This document shows, piece by piece, positions 1 through 6,900 of a stretch of 64,000 bases of DNA. The notes under the pieces were generated by a model. It was not told the DNA's origin and did no database searches. It worked only from the letters and a program-made list of their open reading frames with translations. The stretch is from Membranipora membranacea (lineage: Eukaryota > Bryozoa > Gymnolaemata > Cheilostomatida > Membraniporidae), in NCBI GenBank assembly GCA_914767715.1, contig OU612067.1:24216162-24280161 (forward strand), read 5' to 3'. Every line of letters begins with the position of its first letter. The first letter of the stretch is position 1. Both the position numbers and the translations under genes were made by a program.

Positions 1-2325
1 TGATCTGAGCGAAAAAAAAGCGTGATACCCACCCTTGGTATTATTTCGAAAGTTTCAAGTCAGCTTAATTACCGCCCTATTAATCCGAGGATTCCAATAT
101 TCTGGATTTTGAATAAGGCCGATAAGAGCTTGAACTGGTTGGAGTTTGATAAAGATTCGAGAGAGTTTTAATTTTTGATGTTGCCGTATGGCATGTTTTC
201 TTTTAGCAAAAGTGACCCTAATTAAAACGGACGCTGACGGAGAATGAAAAGCCGCAGAGGCAAACGGTTCGCTGATTCGAGATAAGCAGGAGTTGCTCCT
301 CCTCATGAGGTGAGTTAGAAGCAAATCTATTTTTTGATCTGAGCGAAAAAAAAGCGTGATACCCACCCTTGGTATTATTTTGAAAATTTCAAGTCAGCTT
401 AATTACCGCCCTATTAATCCGAGGATTCCAATATTCTGGATTCTGAATAAGGCCGATAAGAGCTTGAACTGGTTGGAGTTTGATAAAGATTCGAGAGAGT
501 TTTAATTTTTGATGTTGCCGTATGGCATGTTTTATTTTAGCAAAAGTGACCCTAATTAAAACGGACGCTGACGGAGAATGAAAAGCCGCAGAGGCAAACG
601 GTTTGCTGATTCGAGATAAGCAGGAGTTGCTCCTCCTCATGAAGTGAGTTAGAAGCAAATCTATTTTTTGATCTGAGCGAAAAAAAAGCGTGATACCCAC
701 CCTTGGTATTATTTTGAAAATTTCAAGTCAGCTTAATTACCGCCCTATTAATCCGAGGATTCCAATATTCTGGATTCTGAATAAGGCCGATAAGAGCTTG
801 AGCTGGTTGGAGTTTGATAAAGATTCGAGAGAGTTTTAATTTTTGATGTTGCCGTATGGCATGTTTTTTTTAGCAAAAGTGACCCTAATTAAAACGGACG
901 CTGACGGAGAATGAAAAGCCGCAGAGGCAAACGGTTTGCTGATTCGAGATAAGCAGGAGTTGCTCCTCCTCATGAGGTGAGTTAGAAGCAGATCTATTTT
1001 TTGATCTGAGCGAAAAAAAGCGTGATACCCACCCTTGGTATTATTTTGAAAATTTCAAGTCAGCTTAATTACCGCCCTATTAATCCGAGGATTCCAATAT
1101 TCTGGATTCTGAATAAGGCCGATAAGAGCTTGAACTGGTTGGAGTTTGATAAAGATTCGAGAGAGTTTTAATTTTTGATGTTGCCGTATGGCATGTTTTT
1201 TTTTAGCAAAAGTTACCCTAATTAAAACGGACGCTGACGGAGAATGAAAAGCCGCAGAGGCAAACGGTTTGCTGATTCGAGATAAGCAGGAGTTGCTCCT
1301 CCTCATGAGGTGAGTTGGAAGCAAATCTATTTTTTGATCTGAGCGAAAAAAAAGCGTGATACCCACCCTTGGTATTATTTTGAAAATTTCAAGTCAGCTT
1401 AATTACCGCCCTATTAATCCGAGGATTCCAATATTCTGGATTTTGAATAAGGCCGATAAGAGCTTGAACTGGTTGGAGTTTAATAAAGTTTCGAGAGAGT
1501 TTTAATTTTTGATGTTGCCGTATGGCATGTTTTTTTTTAGCAAAAGTGACCCTAATTAAAACGGACGCTGACGGAGAATGAAAAGCCGCAGAGGCAAACG
1601 GTTCGCTGATTCGAGATAAGCAGGAGTTGCTCCTCCTCATGAGGTGAGTTAGAAGCAAATCTATTTTTTGATCTGAGCGAAAAAAAAGCGTGATACCCAC
1701 CCTTGGTATTATTTTGAAAATTTCAAGTCAGCTTAATTACCGCCCTATTAATCCTAGGATTCCAATATTCTGGATTTTGAATAAGGCCGATAAGAGCTTG
1801 AACTGGTTGAAGTTTGATAAAGATTCGAGAGAGTTTTAATTTTTGATGTTGCCGTATGGCATGTTTATTTTTAGCAAAAGTGACCCTAATTAAAACGGAC
1901 GCTGACGGAGAATGAAAAGCCGCAGAGGCAAACGGTTTGCTGATTCGAGATAAGCAGGAGTTGCTCCTCCTCATGAGGTGAGTTAGAAGCAAATCTATTT
2001 TTTGATCTGAGCGAAAAAAAAGCGTAATACCCACCCTTGGTATTATTTTGAAAATTTCAAGTCAGCTTAATTACCGCCCTATTAATCCGAGGATTCCAAT
2101 ATTCTGGATTTTGAATAAGGCCGATAAGAGCTTGAACTGGTTGGAGTTTGATAAAGATTCGAGAGAGTTTTAATTTTTGATGTTGCCGTATGGCATGTTT
2201 TATTTTAGCAAAAGTGACCCTAGTTAAAACGGACGCTGACGGAGAATGAAAAGCCGCAGAGGCAATCGGTTTGCTGATTCGAGATAAGCAGGAGTTGCTC
2301 CTCCTCAAGAGGTGAGTTAGAAGCA
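1..2325. repeat. Satellite array, block 1 (about 7 monomers of ~334 bp)
   Basis: Head-to-tail copies of a ~334 bp monomer that differ by a few substitutions and by homopolymer length. The window opens inside a monomer; a convenient unit runs 55-388, and the same landmarks recur at 389, 723, 1055, 1389, 1723 and 2057. Landmarks in order are TTCAAGTCAGC, the TCCGAGGATTCC region, GAGAGAGTTTTAATTTTTGATG (about 22 nt), a T-rich tract ending in TAG, GCCGCAGAGG, and CCTCATGAGGTGAG. The T-rich tract (TTTTATTTTAG or an uninterrupted T run) and the A-run after GAGCG are the most variable parts. The last unit carries private changes near 2222, 2264 and 2308 and is cut by element 1 within GAAGCAAA. No host gene is seen here. 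Confidence 0.97.
55..388. repeat. Reference monomer of the satellite, with internal signals
   Basis: One full unit used here as reference. Visible on the plus strand: a 32-codon stretch at 100-195 resembling part of a retroelement reverse transcriptase, with an in-frame TAA at 169-171; an acceptor-like T-rich tract plus TAG ending at 206; a 103-nt interval 207-309; a donor-like GAG|GTGAGTT at 307-313; and a CENP-B-box-like sequence at 275-291 (ATTCG-AGAT-A-AG-CAGG-A). On the minus strand a frame is open across almost the whole unit. It starts at GTG in the 103-residue form, or at an ATG in the CCTCATGAGG palindrome in the 83-residue form. None of these signals is shown to be functional by sequence alone. 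Confidence 0.8.
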
Positions 2326-2328
2326 AAA

Positions 2329-2561
2329 TCAAACTTTCCTAAAGTTGTTTTTTAGACTGAAATTAATCCAAAACAAATGCTCAAGTATCTCAGCGCAGCT
2401 CCAATAGTTAGAGTCGTCTGGCCCTCCCAACAAGCCCCGACAACTCCAACGTGTTTTATAAAGTACTGATCTGACAACAAGGAAGTCATGTGATCACTTT
2501 GTGTTGAATTGTGGGAGACTTAAACTCATCAATCCTTTGGTTGCTAGCCTTGAGACTGTGA
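2329..2561 (+). repeat. Split direct repeat A1 of element 1
   Basis: The 5' terminal 233 bp of element 1, from TCAAACTTTCC to GAGACTGTGA. It matches A2 at 6109-6341 with no difference seen by eye. The copies in element 2 differ from it at three positions, and both element 2 copies share all three. Coding capacity was not recognised. A1 is followed by a sequence unlike that after A2, beginning with a small echo of TTGAGACT, which marks the left edge of an internal deletion. Confidence 0.9.
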
Positions 2562-2566
2562 CTTGA

Positions 2567-2680
2567 GACTTGAGCAAATGCACTCGGACGGGTTGTAAAT
2601 TTACACATACCTGCTCAAAATGCGGAAGCCCCAGCCACGGAAGTTCTAAATGTGCAAAGAATGGTGGGCTGAAAGCCTAG
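2567..2680 (+). pseudogene. C-terminal remnant of a Gag-like ORF with a CCHC zinc knuckle
   Basis: A 37-codon open stretch ending at TAG 2678-2680. It contains a CX4CX3H arrangement followed by a perfect retroviral-type zinc knuckle CX2CX4HX4C (CSKCGSPSHGSSKC). Such knuckles bind nucleic acid and sit at the C-terminus of Gag proteins in many retroelements. An in-frame TGA at 2564-2566 closes the frame immediately upstream, right at the end of repeat A1, and there is no start codon. It is therefore the tail of a larger ORF whose body was removed by an internal deletion. Its position, 5' of RT and in a different frame, fits ORF1 of a YR retrotransposon. The zinc knuckle is seen directly; the Gag assignment is inference from position and motif. 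Confidence 0.65.
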
Positions 2681-2912
2681 TCATGGCCACCAGAGCTGTT
2701 TGTATTGTGCAGTGACCAATGTTATTATTTACTATTTATTGTTGACTGCTATCTATGTTTTGTGTTAGCCAGTTCAGTTCAATTATACGGCTGTGTCTGT
2801 GCATAAATAGTCTGAACAAAATAGAATTGAATCAGCGAGTGCGGAAGGTCCTAATCACCCACTTGCCTTTTTCAATGACAACCTTGTGACTACTGTATTT
2901 AATGATAGCTAA
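2681..2912 (+). other. Untranslated stretch between Gag tail and RT; possible intron or internal regulatory region
   Basis: No coding frame is supported in this A/T-rich stretch. It has a TATA-like CATAAATAG at 2802-2810 and the motif GGTCCTAATCA at 2847-2857, flanked by imperfectly complementary arms (GCGAGTG and CACTTGC). The same motif lies in a hairpin downstream of YR at 5641-5651. Just beyond this stretch, TTTCTATTTTTAG ending at 2937 looks like a 3' splice site and would join RT to an upstream exon. No matching donor was identified with confidence. Confidence 0.45.
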
Positions 2913-4580
2913 CATTATTTACAATTTCTATTTTTAGAATTAGTGCAAAATGTAAAATCAATAGCTGATGCGGGAATCGTAACACCAGTCAGCTCCAACA
3001 GATTGTGGAACTGTTTAAAAGGCTATCCTAACAGGGACTTCATTGTGTCGGGTTTCAAGAAGGGATTTCGCATCGGGGTGCCTTCTGTAAACTCTATTCC
3101 TGTCAATAATGTAACCCTAGACAAAAAACCAGCTAGGAACCGCGAGATAGTCATTGAAAAGCTAAACAGTGAGCTGCAGCAAAGTCGCATCTTAGGGCCA
3201 TACAATGCTTCACCACTACCAATGGCATCATATGCTCCTTTATATGCTATTCCAAAGAGCACTCCGGGAAAGTTTCGCCTCATTCATGATCTGAGTAAAC
3301 CTTATGGCACATCTGTCAATGATAATATTCCCAATGAACTTAAAGGTGTGAGCTACTGTAATGTTATGCAGGTGGCAGAATCGCTGTCAAGAAGACAAGA
3401 GAAAGAGAAGGCCCCAACCTTCATGGCGAAGATCGACCTAGCAGATGCGTATCGGTGCTGCCCAATAAACAAAGAAGACTGGAGATATCTGGGGATGCAA
3501 TTTGAAGATAAGTTGTTAATCGATATATGTTTGCCCATGGGCCTGAGCACATCATGCGCTATATTCCAAGCCATATCAAACAGCCTTGCTTGGTTATTTG
3601 AGAAAACCCACCCAGACTGTGAAATGTTCAATTACATCGATGACTTTTTGATACTGGCGTCGAGCCATCAGCGATGTCAAGAGGCATTGTCAGAATTTCT
3701 CTCATGGCTAGAGTATTTAGGTTTCCCGGTCAGCCCACAAAAGACTGTGCTTCCCTGCACCCACATAGAGTTCCTAGGACTGGGTATCGATAGCTGTCAC
3801 CTGTCATTCTTTGTGCCTTTGTCAAAAAGAGAAAAGTATGAAAGGGAAATTACTAACTTTATTGCGAAGAAGGGGCACCGTGTTCACTCTATACAGAAAC
3901 TGGTTGGTAAACTCACATTTCTTTGTGCCACCTTTTTACCCGGAAAGGCGCTGTTGGCGGGATTATACCAAAACCTATCTGGTATCCTATCATCAAACAA
4001 GTGGGCACAGCGCAGATTAAATGAAAACGTTCGTGCAGATCTGCGTGTGTGGCGGTCCTTCCTGTCTCAACCGGAAGGAAAACCATTTAAATTCATTTTT
4101 GCAGGATCTCAGGAAGCCTCACATTCTATCATATCAGACGCCTCAGGATCGGTTGGCTATGGATGTGTGTTCGACAACTGGTGGTTCAACGGAGTTTGGC
4201 AAGATGAATGGTGGTCAAAACAGAATATCGCTCTCTTGGAACTGATTCCCATCTACATTGCCGTTAAGCTCTGGGGCGACAAGATAAGTGATACGATACT
4301 CTCTATTCAGACTGACAATCAAGCTCTGGTGGCCATGATCAACACATTCTTCTCTAAAGAGAAAATGATCAACACCCTACTGAAAGATTTGGCCTTGTTT
4401 TGTATGACTCACAATATTGTTTTGCGAGTGCGCCACATAGCCGGTAGTTTGAACGTCATAGCAGATAAGCTATCAAGAAATTTGGATTGTGGTATCAGTT
4501 TTTACGCCAGCAACACCGAATACAAAATCCCTGTCCATCTAACCCCAGCCTGCATAAAGTCACAGAAGCTGCTACACTAA
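2913..4580 (+). CDS. Reverse transcriptase-RNase H polyprotein of element 1
   Basis: The frame is open from 2913 to TAA at 4578-4580. The first conventional alternative start is GTG at 2943 and residue numbers count from there; no ATG occurs before residue 94. Expression by splicing at 2937/2938 or as part of a larger product is more likely than initiation here. RT palm motifs: AKIDLADAY with D165, LPMGLS near 198-202, YIDD with D233 and D234, and the following FLGLGI block near 277-282. RNase H follows with SDASG (D399), LLELIP (E433), QTDNQ (D458) and IADKLSR (D508), so the full acidic tetrad is present. The protein would copy element RNA into cDNA and degrade the template. The style of RT and the directly linked RNase H match the DIRS/Ngaro group. 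There is no protease or DDE integrase. The YR frame follows in the same reading frame after one stop codon. No frameshift or premature stop is seen. Confidence 0.9.
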   Translation, partial: HYLQFLFLELVQNVKSIADAGIVTPVSSNRLWNCLKGYPNRDFIVSGFKKGFRIGVPSVNSIPVNNVTLDKKPARNREIVIEKLNSELQQSRILGPYNASPLPMASYAPLYAIPKSTPGKFRLIHDLSKPYGTSVNDNIPNELKGVSYCNVMQVAESLSRRQEKEKAPTFMAKIDLADAYRCCPINKEDWRYLGMQFEDKLLIDICLPMGLSTSCAIFQAISNSLAWLFEKTHPDCEMFNYIDDFLILASSHQRCQEALSEFLSWLEYLGFPVSPQKTVLPCTHIEFLGLGIDSCHLSFFVPLSKREKYEREITNFIAKKGHRVHSIQKLVGKLTFLCATFLPGKALLAGLYQNLSGILSSNKWAQRRLNENVRADLRVWRSFLSQPEGKPFKFIFAGSQEASHSIISDASGSVGYGCVFDNWWFNGVWQDEWWSKQNIALLELIPIYIAVKLWGDKISDTILSIQTDNQALVAMINTFFSKEKMINTLLKDLALFCMTHNIVLRVRHIAGSLNVIADKLSRNLDCGISFYASNTEYKIPVHLTPACIKSQKLLH

Positions 4581-4592
4581 AAAACCTTTCTT

Positions 4593-5483
4593 TTGCCAGG
4601 CTTGCAAGAACTTCAGGCTACAGCTGATAACTTGATACACAACTCAGTCGCGCCCACCACAAGAAGATCGTACAGCTTGGCAGTTAAAGGCCTATCAGAC
4701 TTCTGTAAAGAGCACAAAATAACAGATAAGTTTTCCGCTAAAACTATAGAACTTTACGTTGCTCACCTTGCTAAGAAAGGCATGAAGGCCAGTACAATTC
4801 GATCTGCGTTGTCTGCAGTCCGTCATCATTGCAATTCTAACTATATCGAAATTAGCTTTGACACCCCTAGGCTTCAGTTACTGTTGAAGGGTGTGCGCCG
4901 CAGAAATGATTCAATAGCTATCAGGCCAAACCATGTGGTAAAGGTCAGACAACTCCAAAAAATATGTAACTCGGCAGATAAGTTATTCAGCCCTCAACAG
5001 GCACTCATGATAAAAGCTATGTTTGCATTGTCATTCTTTGCATTGTTACGCCCATCGGAGGCTTATCATACTAGTACCACTCCAGAACATCAACTAAGGA
5101 GATCGTCTATCCGAGTAAGACAAAAAAAAATTAAAATAACTTTCTCATCATTCAAGCACTCCTCAGGTAGTACTACAATAACAGTAGAAAGGAAGCTCTT
5201 TTTGGATATTTGCCCGGTCCTACTGTTGCAATCATACTTGTCGGCCAATTCAGGCATCGCACAGCAGGAAGGGAGCATTGTCTTATTCCATTGTTCACGC
5301 GCTGAGGCCCATTCTTGGCTACAACGGTGTGTGGCCGACGCTGGAATCAAGTCCAGACTAACCTTACATTCATTTCGCCGAGGGGGGGCAACTTGGTATG
5401 CCGGCCAAGGTTTAACCGATGCCAAACTCAAAGCTTTTGGCCGCTGGAAATCCAATGCGTATCTTGGCTATGTTAAGCCCTAA
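4593..5483 (+). CDS. Tyrosine recombinase (integrase) of element 1
   Basis: A 296-residue frame counted from TTG 4593; no ATG precedes the conserved part. The N-terminal half (about 15-105) resembles the helical SAM-like core-binding domain, including the TTRRSY and STIRSALSAVR blocks. The catalytic half carries the YR residues: R153 in ALLRPSE, H259 and R262 in LHSFRRGG, W285 in GRWKS at the His/Trp position, and Y293 in YLGYVKP as the likely nucleophile. It would join a circular DNA intermediate to the target by strand exchange, in place of a DDE integrase. The frame is the same as RT-RH, with a single TAA (4578-4580) between them. Expression therefore needs readthrough, separate initiation, or splicing to the acceptor-like TTTCTTTTGCCAG ending at 4600. 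Copy 2 at 37494-38384 differs at four residues, and all catalytic residues are intact in both. Confidence 0.9.
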   Translation: MPGLQELQATADNLIHNSVAPTTRRSYSLAVKGLSDFCKEHKITDKFSAKTIELYVAHLAKKGMKASTIRSALSAVRHHCNSNYIEISFDTPRLQLLLKGVRRRNDSIAIRPNHVVKVRQLQKICNSADKLFSPQQALMIKAMFALSFFALLRPSEAYHTSTTPEHQLRRSSIRVRQKKIKITFSSFKHSSGSTTITVERKLFLDICPVLLLQSYLSANSGIAQQEGSIVLFHCSRAEAHSWLQRCVADAGIKSRLTLHSFRRGGATWYAGQGLTDAKLKAFGRWKSNAYLGYVKP

Positions 5484-5556
5484 TTGTGGCGAAAATCAGA
5501 GTACGCAATTTAGTGATAATGCGTTCTCAGATTTTTGGCATCTGATTTTCGCACAA
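5484..5556 (+). other. Long inverted repeat immediately after the YR stop codon
   Basis: The left arm TTGTGGCGAAAATCAGA (5484-5500) pairs with TCTGATTTTCGCACAA (5541-5556), with one bulged G. Inside it, ACGCA (5503-5507) pairs with TGCGT (5520-5524), and CAGAT/ATCTG (5528-5544) offers an alternative small hairpin. The structure begins on the first base after the TAA. Element 2 keeps both long arms exactly (38385-38401, 38443-38458) while the loop has changed. It could be an RNA 3' structure, a packaging or priming signal, or a recombinase-related site; the sequence does not decide which. Confidence 0.7.
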
Positions 5557-5558
5557 TG

Positions 5559-5627
5559 ACTAAAAAACCTTTAGTTCTAACATGCTCTTATTGTAATATA
5601 TTTTAGTTCGCTAAGAACAAAACCAGA
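5559..5627 (+). other. Non-coding stretch with a 14-nt repeat of the RT/YR junction
   Basis: It starts with ACTAAAAAACCTTT (5559-5572), an exact copy of the sequence across the RT stop codon at 4576-4589, so the YR cassette is flanked by this direct repeat. The rest is A/T-rich with no recognised gene. Confidence 0.6.
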
Positions 5628-5662
5628 GGAAAGAGTGAGCGGTCCTAATCATCACTCTTTCC
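5628..5662 (+). other. Hairpin with GGTCCTAATCA loop
   Basis: A perfect 11-bp stem, GGAAAGAGTGA (5628-5638) with TCACTCTTTCC (5652-5662), closes a 13-nt loop containing GGTCCTAATCA (5641-5651). The loop motif also occurs at 2847-2857 upstream of RT, in a weaker hairpin context. Element 2 keeps stem and loop exactly at 38530-38564. The function is unknown. It lies about 158 nt after the YR stop, and the upstream copy lies about 167 nt after the Gag-tail stop. Confidence 0.65.
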
Positions 5663-5800
5663 GAATAACAGAAGGGATACACGCTTCTCATCACAGGAAA
5701 ATGTCGGTAATTCTATCTGATCAACTTTTAATACCGTTGCTTGTACTCAGATCCGCTGGGATTGGTAGAATTCTCAAAATGGAGAATAGTTAACGCTTTG
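5663..5800 (+). other. Unique 3' non-coding stretch of element 1 before B1
   Basis: No gene recognised. It ends with CTCAAAATGGA, which also precedes the tandem repeat in front of B2 (about 6518-6528), so part of this stretch may belong to a longer, partly diverged B repeat. Confidence 0.5.
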
Positions 5801-6101
5801 TATGGCTTCAAAAGAAGATCTCGAAAAGAGGTCAATGCCTTGTATGGCTTCAAAAGAAGATCTCGAAAAGAGGTCAATGATTTAACCCAAAGCGGTTGTC
5901 TTTTTGTGGCATTCTTGAATTGGCATAACCTGACTAAGAGGGTTGCCACTTGCCTTGCTTATTTGTAATGTGGTATATTCTTGCAAATGTTTATTTATAC
6001 CTTGTACTTATACTATGAGTCATTGGTGTGCTTTGGTGATACTTGAACCAATAAACATAGTCTTCATTATAAACTTCACAAACAGGATTGATTGATGAAT
6101 T
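5801..6101 (+). repeat. Split direct repeat B1 of element 1
   Basis: A 301-bp repeat, matching B2 at 6825-7125 with no difference seen by eye. It begins with two units of the 42-bp hairpin-forming tandem repeat and continues into a unique 3' end finishing GATTGATGAATT before a run of seven A. It contains the polyadenylation-type signal AATAAA (6050-6055) about 50 bp from its end. A short open frame ending at TAA 5966-5968 runs through the 42-bp repeats, but no ATG or known domain supports a protein. Confidence 0.88.
6050..6055 (+). terminator. AATAAA polyadenylation signal in B1
   Basis: Canonical hexamer within repeat B1. It recurs in B2 at 7074-7079 and in element 2 at 38922-38927 and 39989-39994. 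The copy in B2 is positioned to end a full-length transcript; the one in B1 could end it early. Confidence 0.5.
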
Positions 6102-6112
6102 AAAAAAATCAA
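6088..6112 (+). promoter_or_regulatory. B1/A2 junction, proposed recombination site
   Basis: B1 and A2 meet at GAATT-A7-TCAAAC. In the PAT/Ngaro model this junction represents the joined ends of the circular intermediate. Inverted 5-bp arms TTGAT (6092-6096) and ATCAA (6108-6112) flank an 11-nt A/T core, a layout typical of tyrosine recombinase sites. The same junction with seven A occurs in element 2 at 38969-38986. Its role is inferred from architecture. Confidence 0.5.
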
Positions 6113-6341
6113 ACTTTCCTAAAGTTGTTTTTTAGACTGAAATTAATCCAAAACAAATGCTCAAGTATCTCAGCGCAGCTCCAATAGTTAGAGTCGTCTG
6201 GCCCTCCCAACAAGCCCCGACAACTCCAACGTGTTTTATAAAGTACTGATCTGACAACAAGGAAGTCATGTGATCACTTTGTGTTGAATTGTGGGAGACT
6301 TAAACTCATCAATCCTTTGGTTGCTAGCCTTGAGACTGTGA
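6109..6341 (+). repeat. Split direct repeat A2 of element 1
   Basis: Second copy of the 233-bp A repeat, identical by eye to A1 at 2329-2561 and directly abutting B1. It is followed by ACTACCC, whereas A1 is followed by unrelated sequence, which defines the repeat border. Confidence 0.9.
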
Positions 6342-6524
6342 ACTACCCACCACCACCCCTTCCTTACCTCCGTCATTACTGTGTTGCTCTCGTTATTCCT
6401 TTCTGGTTTCAGATCTAAGAACTAAGCCAGAGTAATTAGTGAGCTCCCAACTACACGTTCGGTCAACAAGTGTCAGCTCAAGAAAATACTGGCATCTTAT
6501 AGTCTATCAGTCAAACCTCAAAAT
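6342..6524 (+). other. Spacer between A2 and the tandem repeat of element 1
   Basis: About 180 bp with no supported gene. A pyrimidine-rich stretch ending in TTTCAG near 6412 looks acceptor-like. The same spacer occurs in element 2 at 39214-39398 with few changes. In an undeleted parent it may also have followed A1. Confidence 0.5.
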
Positions 6525-6900
6525 GGAAAGAAGATCTCGAGAAGATGTCAATGCCTTACGTGGCTCCTAAGAAGATCTCGAAAAGAGGTTAATGCCTTGT
6601 ACGGCTAAAATAATAAAAAGATCTCGAAAAGAGGTCAATGCCTTGTATGGCTAAAAAAATAAAAAGATCTCGAAAAGAGGTCAATGCCTTGTATGGCTAA
6701 AAAATAAAAAGATCTCGAAAAGAGGTCAATGCCTTGTGTGGCTCCTAAGAAGATCTCGAAAAGAGGTCAATGCCTTGTATGGCTAAATAAAATAAAAAGA
6801 TCTCGAAAAGAGATCAATGCCTGGTATGGCTTCAAAAGAAGATCTCGAAAAGAGGTCAATGCCTTGTATGGCTTCAAAAGAAGATCTCGAAAAGAGGTCA
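6525..6900 (+). repeat. Hairpin-forming minisatellite of element 1 (9 units of ~40-47 bp)
   Basis: Nine tandem units containing AAGATCTCGAAAAGAGGTCA and a GCCTTGTATGGCT block, with a variable A/T linker (CTTCAAAAG, CTCCTAAG or AAAATAAAA). Each core can fold as GATCTC-GAAAA-GAGGTC, a 6-bp stem with one G-U pair and a GAAAA loop. The unit at 6799-6815 has GAGATC and so a fully Watson-Crick stem. The first unit (6533 onward, GATGTC) has one mismatch. B1 has only two units, so the array has grown or shrunk between B1 and B2. A linked open frame arises because several units are 42 bp, but no protein is recognised. Confidence 0.85.

Noticed and set aside
55-388. Hammerhead ribozyme or Pol III promoter in the satellite monomer
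   Set aside because: No CUGANGA...GAAA core was found on either strand. TCGAATC on the minus strand is only a partial B-box match, with no A box at a suitable distance.
3023-4245. Other frames inside RT-RNase H (3023-3283, 3353-3631, 3811-4020, 4021-4245)
   Set aside because: They overlap a frame with complete RT and RNase H catalytic motifs, so they are shadows.
4579-4585. A-AAA-AAC as a -1 ribosomal frameshift site between RT and YR
   Set aside because: The heptamer is present, but it overlaps and follows the RT stop codon, is in the wrong register for RT codons, and YR is already in the same frame as RT.
5090-5455. 121-codon frame antisense to YR, also at 37991-38356
   Set aside because: It lies entirely within the strongly supported YR coding region and resembles no known family; it is a shadow frame.
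5741-5968. Small protein with 14-residue repeats in B1, and its longer versions at 6729-6992 and 39602-39907
   Set aside because: The repeats are the 42-bp minisatellite read in frame. Start codons differ among copies, some units are not multiples of three, and no domain is recognised.
2329-6341. A1 and A2 as ordinary LTRs of an element ending at 6341
   Set aside because: A second shared block (B1/B2) extends to 7125, and both loci end at the same B2 base. With a tyrosine recombinase present, the split direct repeat model explains all four repeats.
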